64,000 bases of DNA from Leguminivora glycinivorella (GCF_023078275.1 NC_062993.1:3161252-3225251); one strand, 5' to 3'. Shown: positions 51,290-61,689, counted from the first letter of the stretch. Program-made: numbers and translations. The notes: a model not told the origin generated them from the sequence alone.

Positions 51290-51555
51290 CTACCGCCCTA
51301 GGGCGGCAATCTTCAAATCAAGAGTGAACAGGCATCTTCTGGGCGAGCTCACTTCATCGTAGGCCACGTCTTTGCCTTTGGGTAGTCGGTGGCCAAGAGT
51401 AAGCCCATTTATAATAGTCGGGTAATAAAAAAAAAGTTAATACCTGGGTCGGGCCTTCCACGACTTGTCAAAAATTACAAGTTCGCCATCTTGTAATTTT
51501 TGACAGTCCTGGAAGGCCCCACCCAGGTATTAACTTTACCGCTCTAGGGCGGTAG
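51290..51555. mobile_element. CTACCGCCCTAGGGCGG hairpin MITE, split by LINE-C fragment
   Basis: Left end CTACCGCCCTAGGGCGG and right end CCGCTCTAGGGCGGTAG. Inside, AGTTAATACCTGGGTCGGGC and CTTGTAATTTTTGACAGTCC form long arms. The right arm reads ...GGTATTAACTTTACCGC without a break, while the left arm is interrupted between GGGCGG and AGTTAATACC by the LINE piece. Confidence 0.75.
51306..51431 (+). mobile_element. LINE-C 3-prime end
   Basis: AATCTTCAAATCAAGAGTGA...GGCATCTTCTGGGCGAGCTC...CCACGTCTTTGCCTTTGGG, ending in an A-run. Encodes only FKSRVNRHLLGEL and a stop. Confidence 0.7.
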
Positions 51556-51638
51556 GAATGTTCAAAATGTCAGCGTAGGTATTTCAATAGTTTAAAAGGT
51601 TATTACTTCGCGAGTGCGAGTGTGAAAAACATTGTGTA

Positions 51639-51773
51639 CTAGCTTTTTCCCGCGGCTTCGCTTGCGTTAGAAGGAGACAAAAAGTAGCCTATGTCACTCT
51701 CCATCCCTTCAACTAACTCCACTTAAAAAATCACGTCAATTCGTCGCTTCGGTTTGCCGTGAAAAACACGAGT
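51639..51773 (-). mobile_element. Helitron-like element, 5-prime part missing
   Basis: CTAG border at 51639-51642, then the GCGGCTTCGCTTGCGTTAG and AATCACGTCAATTCGTCGCT blocks. It stops at GTTTGCCGTGAAAAAC. Confidence 0.65.
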
Positions 51774-51848
51774 TATTAAACTTCAAACAGCCTCTCGTTC
51801 GTAATCCTTCACTTTCCGTAATGTACCTACTAGAATAAATATGTCAAT

Positions 51849-51992
51849 CTCATGAAATAAAACTATGGAAACGGATTAAATCGCGTAAAATGAATTTAAA
51901 ATTCATCCCGCTGTAAAGAGTTCGAAACGTCGGGATGAATTTTAAATTCATTATACGCGATTTAATCCGTTTCCATAGTTTTATTTCATGAG
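51849..51992. mobile_element. CTCATGAAATAAAAC hairpin, ~61-bp nearly perfect arms
   Basis: CTCATGAAATAAAACTATGG...TTTAAAATTCATCCC is followed by a ~22-bp loop and the inverse. Only one or two mismatches are seen. Confidence 0.8.
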
Positions 51993-52433
51993 TAACTATC
52001 GCGGTAACCGAAGACAATATTATATCAATCTCAACTGACCATAATATTTAATATTCAGGAATAAAAGTTATCACATTATCGCTTGCCCTAAGGGCGTCTT
52101 AGATACAATAAAATCGAAATTATTTGTTTGCGAATCAAAAAGTATATCCGTACCTTATTTTGTTCATTCAATTTCGTATCATTCGCAATTCGTTTATCTC
52201 GCATGGATACAAGCAATATTACATCTCACATGCAGTAATACAATTATGTGTTGGAGCAAAATAAACTCAACTTAATATCAATTTAACAATATGATTGAAT
52301 TATTAAGCATTATGATTGAATTATTTTTATCGATATTAAATTTATGCCTTGAAAGTTTAAAGCGACGTCACCTGATTTTCATCTCTTCATGATGACATTA
52401 AAGATTTACCTACTAGCAAAGACATAAGACATA
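51993..52433. other. Unassigned spacer
   Basis: No supported feature. Confidence 0.4.
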
Positions 52434-53170
52434 GAAAAAGGTACGATGGCCTAAATGGCGTTACACCTTTGGGGGACGCTCGGCTAGATGGCGCTAATAT
52501 TAATATTTGACATTTTAACACATATCATCTTGTCAAAAAAGTGCAGGCCGTTTTTCGTCGGTCATTTGCAACCATCAACGTGCCTGCTCTCCTTGAGCCG
52601 ACTGACATCATCAGAGATGATGGCAAGAGGCCTGATGGAGTGTCCTTGGTCCCTTCGAGTATGGGACGAATGTTAGTGTGGGATGCTACCTGCGTAGACA
52701 CATTGGCACCGTCTCACCTCCAACGGACCAAGATAAAAGCGGGCGCAGCGGCAGAAAGTGCCGAAATGTTGAAACGTAATAAATACAAAAGTCTTGGCAA
52801 AGAGTACCTTTTTGTACCTTTTGGCGTAGAAACTCTAGGTCCATGGGGTCCCAGCGCGAACAAGTTGTTCACAGAAATCGCGAAGCGTCTGATTGAGGTA
52901 ACTCGTGCCCGAAGAGCTCGCGACTTCTTCGCACAACGTATCAGCATTGCGATACAGTGAGGAAAAGTCGCCAGTATCCTTGGTACAATGCCTCAAGGAC
53001 CTATTTTAGACATTAGCTAGCTTTTCAATTTAGTCTTAGTTTCTTATATAATTATGTAAATATGTTAATGTAAATAAAAAAAGTACTTAATTATCAAGCT
53101 AAGAATATGGGCCACATTGTCAAAAACCGAGGTTCAAAAGTTTTAAGATTGTGTCTTGAGCTTCTGGCCT
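52434..53170 (-). repeat. K repeat, copy 3, interrupted by LINE
   Basis: AGAAAAAGGTACGATGGCCT...CATTTTAACACATATCA on the left and TCAAGCTAAGAATATGGGCC...GGTTCAAAAGTTTTAAG on the right join as in copy 2 when the LINE is removed. Confidence 0.7.
52528..53091 (+). pseudogene. DGKRPDG-type LINE, 5-prime truncated, TATCA TSD
   Basis: TATCA at 52523-52527 is repeated at 53092-53096. The frame from about 52535 to 52960 reads VFRRSFATINVPALLEPTDI, IRDDGKRPDGVSLVPSSMGR, MLVWDATCVDTLAPSHLQRT, then GAAAESAEMLKRNKY, LGPWGPSANKLFTEIAKRLI and FFAQRISIAIQ with a stop. The same frame goes on GKVASILGTMPQG, so the stop is secondary. RPDG-x13-WD with a following DT resembles the PD...D core of restriction-like endonucleases used by some LINEs (R2/R4/NeSL types), which follow the RT in those elements. 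I infer that role and have not tested it. The 3-prime end is a short A-rich tail. Confidence 0.7.
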
Positions 53171-53543
53171 GCGGCAAAAGCTTAGTATAATAATCAAATC
53201 CTTTCAACTCTCAAAATAAACCTTTTTATTAAGCCATCCGACGATTACCATTCAATTATAGAAGTTGTATAACCACAGGGAAATGTTACATTAAAATTGA
53301 ATGGGAAAACGCCGTAAATTGTAAAGAGTATAAGGAAATAAAGGAATTTTCGGATAAAGAGCAATTATGAACCATGGAACTGAAAACAGCCTTGGGAGGG
53401 GATGTCAACTTTTTACGTATTTATAGATATCGTTTTCATTTTTATTTAATGTAACCTGCGGACTTATTTAATAATTTAAACCGTATAATTTTGTTCCAGC
53501 CAATTTGGCCAGGCTATTTAAATTCTTTTTGTTTTATACTTAA
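53171..53543. other. Unassigned spacer
   Basis: No supported feature. Confidence 0.4.
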
Positions 53544-53719
53544 CTAGATTTTGCCCGCGGCTTCGCTAGTAGGAAGAGACAAAAAGTAGCCTATGTCACT
53601 CTTCATCCCTTAGACTATCTCCACTTAAAAGATCACGTCAATTCGTCGCTCCGTTTTGCCGCGAAAGACGGACAAACAAACAGACACACACACTTTCCCA
53701 TCTATAATATTAGTATGGA
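53544..53719 (-). mobile_element. Helitron-like element, full length
   Basis: Minus strand from TCCATACTAATATTATAGAT to ...GCCGCGGGCAAAATCTAG, preceded by A and followed by T. Confidence 0.75.
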
Positions 53720-53845
53720 TTATTATAAATTAACACACAATTGATTAAAGGGGCCTCGTTAGTCGGCCATTTCTACTTAAGTGAGAAAAAGTGTGCAACA
53801 AATAAAATTTTGTGTAATAATTACAATTTAGGTACGCTACGATTT

Positions 53846-54062
53846 TAACCCCCGACGCAAAAACGACGGGGTGTTATAAAATTGACGTGTCTGTCTGTGA
53901 CATCGTAGCTTTCGAACGTGTGAGCCGATTCAGATTTCGTTTTTAGTTTGAAAGCTGAATTAGTCGGGAGTGTTCTTTGCCATGTTTGATGAAAATCGGT
54001 CCACTAGGTATGTCATTTAATATGTTTTTTTTTTTAATTTATATTTTGTATCGTGGTTATCG
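53846..54062 (+). mobile_element. W repeat, copy 4, short
   Basis: AACCCCCGACGCAAAAACGA, with only a brief TGTCTGTCTG tract, then TTAGTCGGGAGTGTTCTTTG. Confidence 0.7.
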
Positions 54063-54214
54063 CTGTCAGGCCCACTTGTACCAACCACTTAACTCAGGGT
54101 TAGTGTGCTGTCAACTGTCAAATTCCATATAAAATGGTGGGTTGACCTTCGGGTTAACCCTCCATTTCCGTTGGTGCAAGTAGCCCTTACTCTCATATCT
54201 TGTACCTTCTTGTA

Positions 54215-54684
54215 CAGTCAACCAATTGGAACACCCTAAGCCACTCTACAACCATGTCAAAATGACAAGCATTAACAGTTTTCTTACTATATGATTTATA
54301 ACGTCACTATGATGTCATAGGCCACTGTAGAACTACTGCTACTACTACTGTTCCTGCCGGTGAGTAAGGCTGCCAAAGCTCAACGAGGGTGCGGTGTGCT
54401 GATGACGGGAGATTGTCCTTTGAGTCGTCGGCAACCCGAACCCTCCTTGGAACTTGTGCACTCCTTTTTACTGTGTATTTAACACAGCAAAAGGGAATGT
54501 ACACGTTTGTAATGGGGTGGCAACGCGCATGTGACACTCTTTGAGTTGCAGGCGTCCATAGGTTACGGTGACCGCTTTCCATCAGGCGGGCCGTACGCTT
54601 GTTTGCCACCGACGTAGTATAAAAAATAAAAAAATACTGCTAGCAGTAGTTCAATAGTGGCCTAGGGTTCCAAGTGGTTGACTG
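54215..54684. mobile_element. CAGTCAACC-MITE, copy 3, split by LINE-D end
   Basis: CAGTCAACCAATTGGAACAC at the left and CCTAGGGTTCCAAGTGGTTG at the right, with TA next to both termini. The LINE insert occupies 54350-54640. Confidence 0.75.
54350..54640 (+). mobile_element. LINE-D 3-prime end
   Basis: TTCCTGCCGGTGAGTAAGGC...GAGTCGTCGGCAACCCGAAC...GTATAAAAAATAAAAA. TACTGCTA occurs on both sides and is a probable TSD. Confidence 0.7.
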
Positions 54685-54744
54685 TACCTACTACAAAGTA
54701 AACAATGTAAATTTATCAATTTCCACTACCTTAAGGTTGTCTGG

Positions 54745-54885
54745 AAGAAATCTCTCTTTAGCGATAAGACCGCCTGTTGTTTACCTTTGTTCGTGTTGCT
54801 TCCTTGTTTGTAATTGTTGTATTTTATTAAGGTGTGCAATAAAGAGTATTTGTATTGTATTATACTGTATTGTAAACACAAGGTA
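54745..54885 (+). mobile_element. Retroelement 3-prime end with (TATTG)n tail
   Basis: TTTATTAAGGTGTGCAATAA AGAG then TATTTGTATTGTATTATACTG-type repeats. Body not identified. Confidence 0.5.
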
Positions 54886-55102
54886 AGTACATACATGAAC
54901 GAGCCCTCACATAGCAGATTCTTTATAGTCCGTTTCTCAGAAATGCAACACTGTTACATAAAACCTGAGAGTGCAACTGCAAAAGTATAAACATACAAGA
55001 ATATAAGTGGCCATTTTTCGCGACGTAGCATCTGCTGTCGAGTACATGTGTGTCGTAGTTTGTTTTTGTATTTTATACTGAGCACGTACAATATACGCCG
55101 AG

Positions 55103-55648
55103 TTTTTAGGGTTTCGTAGTCAACTAGGAACCCTTATAGTTTCGCCATATTTGTCTGTCCGTCCGTCCGTCCGTCCGCGGATAATCTCAGTAACCGTTAG
55201 AACTAGAAAGCTGAAATTTGGTACCAATATGTATATCAATCACGCCAACAAAGTGCAAAAATAAAAAATGGAAAAAAGTGTTTTATTTGGGTACCCCCCC
55301 TACATGTAAAGTGGGGGCTGATATTTTTTTTCATTCCAACCCCAACGTATGACATATTGTTGGATAGGTATTTAAAAATGAATGAAATGAATAAGATCGT
55401 TTTTTAATAATATTAATATTTTCGGAAATAATCGCTCCTAAAGGAAAAAAAACTGCGTCCCCCGCCTTCTAACTTTTGAACCATATATTTAAAAAATATG
55501 AAAAAAATCACAAAAGCAGAATTTTATAAAAACTTACTAAGAAAATTATTTTGAACTTGATAGGTTCAGTTGTTTTTGAGAAAAATGCGGAAAACTACGG
55601 AACCCTACATTGAGCGTGGCCCGACACGCTCTTGGCCGGTTTTTTTTT
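55103..55648 (+). mobile_element. GGTTCC repeat, copy 4
   Basis: TTAGGGTTTCGTAGTCAACT to GACACGCTCTTGGCCGGTTT, with (CCGT)n at 55158-55178. Confidence 0.75.
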
Positions 55649-56020
55649 GTTTTCCGTTAAATTCGACACGCAGTTAGATTCATCATCAGGAACCAGCCTG
55701 TATATCGCTTTTTGTTAAATTCGTTTTTCTCGTAAATTTTTTTTCGTTTCCATACATAATAAATGAATGGATAAGTGTGAGAAGACCTTAATCATAACAT
55801 TAAAGTCATTGTCAAGTGTTTGACAGCACGTCAAAACAAATAAAGTGCTAAGGCATGCCACACACACGTGTTCAGTAATTAAATCATCCCTTAAAGTTAA
55901 CGGAATTCAATAAGAACAGGGTGTATTGTATATGGACTTTACGACAAAATAAAGTATAAGACGAAGTTACAGTAGTAGTTTAGGCGCAACAATGTTTCCA
56001 AAAAATTAAATATGACATTC
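55649..56020. other. Unassigned spacer
   Basis: No supported feature. Confidence 0.4.
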
Positions 56021-56075
56021 TTACACATGTTGTCTAAGTCCCAGGGTAAGCTGAATAAGACGTGTTGTGGGAACT
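56020..56075 (-). mobile_element. SINE-A subfamily 2 fragment
   Basis: ACACATGTTGTCTAAGTCCC and GTTGTGGGAACTCAG are diverged forms of the subfamily 2 body. Confidence 0.5.
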
Positions 56076-56090
56076 CAGAAAAGTATATAT

Positions 56091-56218
56091 ACATACATAC
56101 ATACATACAATCACGCCTGTATCCCATAAAGGGGTAGGCAGAACACATGAAACTACTAAAGCTTCAGTGCCACTCTTGGCAAATAAGGGGTTGAAAGAAA
56201 ACGAAAAGTTAAAATTTA
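56091..56218 (-). mobile_element. R250 retroposon, 5-prime truncated, 15-bp TSD
   Basis: CAGAAAAGTATATAT at 56076-56090 and 56219-56233. (CATA)n tail at the left; truncated after GGTTGAAAGAAAACG. Confidence 0.9.
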
Positions 56219-56246
56219 CAGAAAAGTATATATGTAATATAAGAAA

Positions 56247-56314
56247 CTAGCTTTATGTCACTCTCCATCCCTTCAACTATCTCCACTTGAAAAAATCACA
56301 ACAATTCGTCGCTT
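56247..56314 (-). mobile_element. Helitron-like fragment
   Basis: CTAGCTTTATGTCACTCTCC...AATTCGTCGCTTG, lacking the GCGGCTTCGC block and the 5-prime half. Confidence 0.5.
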
Positions 56315-56575
56315 GTGTGGTAGGGCATAGCACAACGGATATCATCTCGCTCGAATATAGAGCAGAGCCCCAACTGGGGAAGTACCTCCGCCTTACAGAA
56401 GACCGCAGCCAAATAGCATTAGACCCTACTCATAGTGTTGTGTTCTTGTCGGTGAGTAAGGCTGCCAGAGCTCAACGAGGGTGCGGTGTGCTGGTGACAG
56501 AAGGACCTACGGAACTAAATTTGTTCCGTCTATTGTCCTTTGAGTCGTCGGCAACCCGAACCCCCCTTGGAACTG
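56310..56575 (+). mobile_element. LINE-D upstream segment
   Basis: GAGCCCCAACTGGGGAAGTA, CAAATAGCATTAGACCCTAC and GAGTCGTCGGCAACCCGAAC match 30490-30660 and extend further upstream. It lacks the final GCGTCCATAGG block. The frame of 189 codons that starts at 56287 crosses it. Confidence 0.65.
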
Positions 56576-56856
56576 TAATTACTTATACAAAGCCTAGCCC
56601 TCAAAACTTTTTATATTTATCTACTGTCCAAAAGATTAAGCGTGCGTATACTATACAATCTAGGCAGTTTCGGATCCGAATAGATTGTTCGGTGTGCATT
56701 TGTGCAGTACTGGCTCAGTGCCAGACCTCGTCGTATTTAGGCGAGGCCGAAGACCTTGGGTTTACAATCAATAACGCTGTCGATTTAACACCATCCTCCG
56801 ATTTGGACCCCTCCAAAGACATTATTAACAATATTTACTTGATTAAAGCCTGGTAA
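56576..56856 (+). CDS. Unrecognised open segment, about 93 codons
   Basis: The second half of a long frame (56287-56856) lies beyond the LINE-D match. It reads, in part, YLGEAEDLGFTINNAVDLTP and SSDLDPSKDIINNIYLIKAW with an acidic, fairly ordinary amino-acid composition. I recognise no family, start or splice signal. It may be an eroded retroelement protein or chance. Listed so that it can be searched. Confidence 0.2.
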
Positions 56857-56965
56857 AATATAATAGCAATTAATAGAGGCACCGCCGTCTATGTAATCGT
56901 ATCTAAACCGTTTTCGATAAGGTACAACCAATAGGGATGACGACTACATAAAAAATGGCATTCTA

Positions 56966-57228
56966 TTTAGTCCATCAGTCAGATCGTCCAAAAAACTGAA
57001 CACATATTTTTCGCTTTTTCTAATTAATCAATTATACAAAGATATAGAGCATCAAAATTCCGGAGTGAGGGCTTGTGACGTCACTTTACGTAAAAATTGT
57101 ACCTAGGCGTGACGTAACGCGAATCTTCAACGAACTGTACCATCGTCATTTTTCGTTTACGAGAAAAAAGAAGAAACACGTGTCTAAAATTCTTTGATAA
57201 TCTAACTGACGGACTAATTAGTTTATTT
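56966..57228. mobile_element. TTAGTCCATCAGTCAGAT MITE
   Basis: TTTAGTCCATCAGTCAGATC near 56968 and ATCTAACTGACGGACTAATT near 57199 are inverted termini. GTGACGTCAC lies at 57074. Single copy. Confidence 0.55.
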
Positions 57229-57236
57229 TAGTCGTC

Positions 57237-57634
57237 TCGCCTATTGGAACCCTAGGCCCCTCTAGGACTATGAAAATGAAAATGAAATGAAAATGAAATA
57301 TTTATTTTTCAAGTAGGCATATTACAATGCGCATATGAACGTCAAATAAAGCTACGCCGGCTCTAACCCTACGCCTCAGCCTCGAGAAGATTTCAGTCCC
57401 CCCTCAGTTGGGAGGGGGGTATCCACTATGGGACCGGCAAGAAACTCGGCGGGCAACTTCTTTTCAAAACATTACATCTTATAACTAACATGCATTAAAT
57501 AACAAGATACAATTTAACATGCAAAAGTATTCATCAAAGAATATGCCATAGTAACGCTATAAATCAGAAATCTCTTACTGCTTGTCATTTTGACATGGTT
57601 GTTGAATGGCCTAGTGGTTCCGATTGGTTGACTA
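57237..57634. mobile_element. CAGTCAACC-MITE, copy 4, split by LINE end
   Basis: CTATTGGAACCCTAGGCCCC at the left (outer bases lost) and GTGGTTCCGATTGGTTGACT at the right. Confidence 0.65.
57270..57540 (-). mobile_element. CR1-like LINE 3-prime end with (CATTTT)n tail
   Basis: On the plus strand (TGAAAA)n at 57270-57298 then TATTTATTTTTCAAGTAGGC...GCAAGAAACTCGGCGGGCAA. The inverse is a LINE UTR with a CATTTTCATTT tail, as in lepidopteran CR1 elements. Confidence 0.65.
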
Positions 57635-57950
57635 TACAGCGGGGCAAATCCCGACTGGGGGACAATTGTAACTGATCCATTTTTTCCATTATCGAGTTCC
57701 ACATTTATCCACTGAACACGCGCGCCATACATAACCAGTGGACACTCTAATTAATAATGCAAACATTGTAAAACATGGAAAAAAATTAATCAGTTTCATT
57801 TGCCCCCGTTATATATGAAAACGTAAATGTCGCTATGATTATTATTATTTATTATTAATGCATAGTACAGGTCTTAAATCTAAACAAGTTCCTGCAAAAC
57901 TGTATATACAGTTTGACTGCAGGTATGAGTCTCTTTGTATCTCATGATAA

Positions 57951-58087
57951 AATAGTACAATACGATACAGGTGCGAAAAAGAGGAAGTTCGAAACGAGTG
58001 GCGATAAATTAAAACACGACCGAAGGGAGTGTTTTACATCGACACGAGTTACGAATTTCCTTTTCGCACGTGTATCGTACGACGTTT
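57951..58087. mobile_element. AATAGTAC palindromic repeat
   Basis: GTACAATACGATACAGGTGC and GTTCGAAACGAGTGGCG pair imperfectly with the 58040-58085 half (TTTCGCACGTGTATCGTAC). Related to 2728-2800. The 62-codon frame here is from the repeat. Confidence 0.6.
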
Positions 58088-58179
58088 TTCAGTACATATA
58101 GCCCTTCGAAGTTTCGACCTGACAAGAAATTAACCACTTCTCGCACTAGTGCGTAAAAAAGCACCATTTGTAGGGGAGA

Positions 58180-58535
58180 CCGGGGCTAGTTGACTATAGG
58201 AGTAGATTGACTTCCCATTCAAAATTGAGCCAAAAATCAAACTTGAGCCAACCAGTGAGGTACGAAAATCCGTCACCTCCCCCCGCTCAGTCACCAGTGA
58301 GTCTCTCGTACCTCATATCGTATCACTGGTTGGCTCAAGTTTAACACTTTCGAAACCGGGCTCTACGCGGCGCTACGACATTTTCGCTACATACGGGGAA
58401 ACCCATGTAATCGGCTACGCTTCTACGAGCGGTGTGCCCGACAGTCGGGTTCTTGGTAGCGAAAGTGTTAATTTTGGCTCAATTTTATAATAGTTAGTCA
58501 ACCTACCCCTACAGTCAACTAGCCGCGGTCAAAAA
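58180..58535. mobile_element. Nested palindrome, three pairs of arms
   Basis: Outer: GGCTAGTTGACTATAGGAGT with the inverse ending at 58523. Next, AAACTTGAGCCAACCAGTGA at 58240 with TCACTGGTTGGCTCAAGTTT at 58324-58343. Third, AACACTTTCG at 58344 with CGAAAGTGTTAA at 58460, enclosing GCTACGCGG-like GC-rich sequence. Non-coding. Confidence 0.7.
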
Positions 58536-58799
58536 ATAGTTCCATTTCTGATCTATTTTGCGGGGCGTCGTAATACGTCGGATACAAGTATTGCTGAAAA
58601 CCATTAATTATATAGCTTATTAATGATGATATTGATAATTCAATGTATTTTTACACAATTTTTTTGACATTTAGAATTTATTCTAGAAGTTTTTATACTA
58701 GTATTTTTTTATACAATTTAGATTGATATCATTTTATTAAATCAATGTAGTTTTAAAACAATATTGTTTATTGCACCAATAAATTGCTCTGATATTTAG

Positions 58800-58893
58800 A
58801 ATAAGATGAATATTGTACACTGTTGACAATTTAAAAGTGCTTATTGTAAGCCTATTTGAATAAAGAATATTTTGATTGATTGATTGATTGATA
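58800..58893 (+). mobile_element. Retroelement 3-prime end with (GATT)n tail
   Basis: TAAGCCTATTTGAATAAAGA ATATTTT then GATTGATTGATTGATTGAT. The 92-codon frame beyond (58884) starts in the tail and looks accidental. Confidence 0.6.
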
Positions 58894-59340
58894 AACGGTT
58901 AGAATTAGTCTACTACTTATTATATTGCTTACACTATTTCGCCAGAAAGCTCTCTAAATCCTTAAAGTGTAACCTCAATACATTGAAGTACCGTCAACGC
59001 AGCTTGTCCGATAGTGACGAGGGTACAACTCACCCCACGCTTGTGACATTATACCCCGTCAATATAAATACACTCCCGTATTATATCGGAAACATTTATC
59101 TATTTGCTGTGGTATTTTATTACGATACACGTGTGGAGTTTTGCTTCTCAAAACACGTGTAGGGTTTTCAGAGCGTACTTATTAAACAAGTAATACAAAG
59201 AAGTTATAATTAGAGAGAGGATAAGTTGGTACTATTCATTGACATACAGAAATAAATTAAAGCGAATGGATTTTGGCCTCCCACTCGATAAGCATCGTAA
59301 TATATCGACAAGAATACCTAATAATATAAATACTAGACGA

Positions 59341-59462
59341 AAGGCTGGCAACCTATCACTGCAATGTCAAAATTTCGTTTTCTTTCAACCCCTTATTTGC
59401 CATGAGTGGTACTGAAACTTGAGTAGTTTCATATGCTCTGCCTACCCCTTTTATGGGATCAT
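59341..59462 (+). mobile_element. R250 retroposon fragment
   Basis: AAGGCTGGCAACCTATCACT to CCTACCCCTTTTATGGGATC; both ends lost. Confidence 0.65.
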
Positions 59463-59561
59463 CATAAGGTCTCCTACATCTTAACAGATGATTTAAACAG
59501 CGTCTGAATGTGAGATACAACTCCTCTCGAGACTAAAAAGACCTATCCGGGAGCGACATTT

Positions 59562-59985
59562 TTATTTATTATTTATTCAATTAATACACATGTGGATACA
59601 AGAACATTATTTTAAATATATAGCTCCATAAAACTATTTATATAGTTTGACTGTGGAGTCAGAGCTCACTAATATAACAAAACAAAAATATCGCTATATT
59701 AACCAGAATAATCTATTGGACGATCCGGTAGGAAGTAATGGCCATCGCCATTCCTATAGGATATCCAAGAGATGTTTTTTAAGTTTATTCTTGAACACTG
59801 TTTTTTCCGTTCAAGAACAATATTCGCCGGTAGGGAATTTAATAGATAGGGTACGCGTTTTTTTAGAGTTCTATCCCCATAATAGTTAGACACTCTAGGT
59901 ACTTGGAATTTACCTGCGGACATCGCTCTTGTACTGAACGTCCGCAATTCTTACATTATGGGATACAGACGTGATTATATGTATG
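59562..59985 (-). pseudogene. LINE ORF2 C-terminus with frameshift and A-rich tail
   Basis: Minus-strand frame: RTFSTRAMSAGKFQVPRVSN, YYGDRTLKKRVPYLLNSLPA, after which the next frame continues KNKLKKHLLDIL and stops. R.-S.-YG.R.L....P.L.N.LP..I....N..K..L...L is a common ORF2 ending in CR1/I-type LINEs. UTR and (TAAA)n tail near 59565. Dead copy. Confidence 0.7.
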
Positions 59986-60049
59986 TACGTAATGCGGTCA
60001 ATTGCAAATAGGTGCGTCAAATCGAGTTGCGATCTAATGTGTGTCTTTC

Positions 60050-60205
60050 TCTATGGGTGCTCTGAAAACCAGCGTCATGACTAAACATCTTAGTCATCGG
60101 CATAAGCTGAGTGGCATCCATTATGGTGTAAGTTCATACTAGTCCAATATGTATTTATTATAGGCAAGTTAAAATCATACACCAAATAATAATTTCTTTC
60201 TTTCT
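60050..60205 (+). mobile_element. LINE 3-prime end with (TTTC)n tail, short copy
   Basis: CTGAAAACCAGCGTCATGAC, TTAGTCATCGGCATAAGCTG and ACACCAAATAATAATTTCTT, as at 28795-29216. Confidence 0.6.
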
Positions 60206-61016
60206 AAATATCCACCGATACTTTAACATTTCGTATGCGTCTTTCAACAATTGGTAATTTATACAGGGTGTCTTAAGACTATAGGACGTGAAGAGAAAGT
60301 ACCTTCAATATCGTAAAAGGTTTTCTAAGAATTACTTGCTTCATCTAGGAATACAACCGACCTCAATGTAAAAAAAATCACCCCTATTTTTAAGATGGCA
60401 ATCGAAACAATAGCCAAAAAATAATAGTTTTTCTAACGTAACATTTTAAACAAAAAAAACAACGTGAAATCACAATTTTTATTCAACAATCGAATCTGAC
60501 AATCCATAGATTTAGAAAAGAGTCCCCTAACTTTCTAAATCAGCATTATCAGAACTGTATCACTCACTTTAAGAGCTCACGTTTCGCTGATTCTTTCCCC
60601 ACATCCACCCTCTATTTACCTTAACGACTTGCCACTCGTTACTTGACTGAGTAAATGGACCACACGATTAGTAAGATCAATCTCGCTCAAATCTTTACAA
60701 GTATTCGACAGCCATATTAAATGGGCCGGAGAAATCTTTAGTTTCAGTTTTTTGAGGTTGTAATTGCGAATGCTTATAATCGTGGCGTCTTTATTAGTTC
60801 GTTAGTTTTTTTTTTTATTTTATGGTTCAGTCCTTGGTTCAGTACTATTTTGCCAGTGTCAAGGTGATATGAGCTAATTAGTGATTTTGGTACGGTAAGT
60901 ACGACAGTGTACGGTGAATTAGCACTAGGCTCAACGCGATTCGAGATTAATTCTTCATCATTTTCCCACTACCACATTATTTTACTGCATAATACGCTAT
61001 CGATATTACACCTTAA
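60206..61016. other. Unassigned region; one possible transposon end
   Basis: TACAGGGTGTCTTAAGACTA at 60263 has the form of a Tc1/mariner or related terminus, but its inverse is not found downstream. No frame with a motif. Confidence 0.35.
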
Positions 61017-61025
61017 ACAATATTA

Positions 61026-61286
61026 CAAACATACATACATACGTACAATCACGCCTGTATCCCATAAAGGGGTAGGCAGAACACATGAAACTACTAAAGC
61101 TTCAGTGCCACTCTTGGCAAATAAGGGGTTGAAAGAAAACGAAACTGTGACATTGCAGTGACATGACAGGTTGCCAGCCTCTCGCCTACGCCACAATTTA
61201 ACCCGCATCCCATAGACGCCTTCTACGACACCCACGGGAAGAAAGGGGGTGGTGAAATTCTTAACCCGTCACCACACAGGCAGGCT
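61026..61286 (-). mobile_element. R250 retroposon, full length, 9-bp TSD
   Basis: ACAATATTA at 61017-61025 and 61287-61295. (CATA)n tail at the left, GCCTGCCTGTGTGGTGACG at the 5-prime end on the minus strand. A TGACA duplication occurs near 61157. Confidence 0.88.
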
Positions 61287-61369
61287 ACAATATTAATGAG
61301 CAAAAGGAAAAGGAATTATTCACGAGGCGATACCACTAAGATGGCGCTCGAACCGGAAGTCCGCGTCTT

Positions 61370-61545
61370 TATTAAAAATTTTCCGCTTCGCCTCAAATTG
61401 TTACCTATACACGCGTCTCGCTTTATTTGACCTCTTTTACGGTAGTTGCATAATAGTATTTTATGCAACAGGCGTTTAAAGGAGGTAAAAAAGACGAGTG
61501 TCGTGGGTAACAATTCGAGGCGAAGCCTAAAATTGTATTAAGACG
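61370..61545. mobile_element. CTTCGCCTCAAATTGTTACC hairpin element
   Basis: GCTTCGCCTCAAATTGTTAC at 61384 pairs with GGTAACAATTCGAGGCGAAG at 61507, with a central GTTGCATAATAGTATTTTATGCAAC-type palindrome (61445-61470). Confidence 0.7.
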
Positions 61546-61689
61546 CCACGAGTATTTTTTGACTCAGTTAAACACCGTTGCATACAATACTTTTTCTACG
61601 ACCATGCACTTACTTTTGAATAGTTTTCTAGAAAAACTTTTGTGAAATTCGCACTGTTTCCTATAAGTATTTTGACTTGTCCTCTGCAA

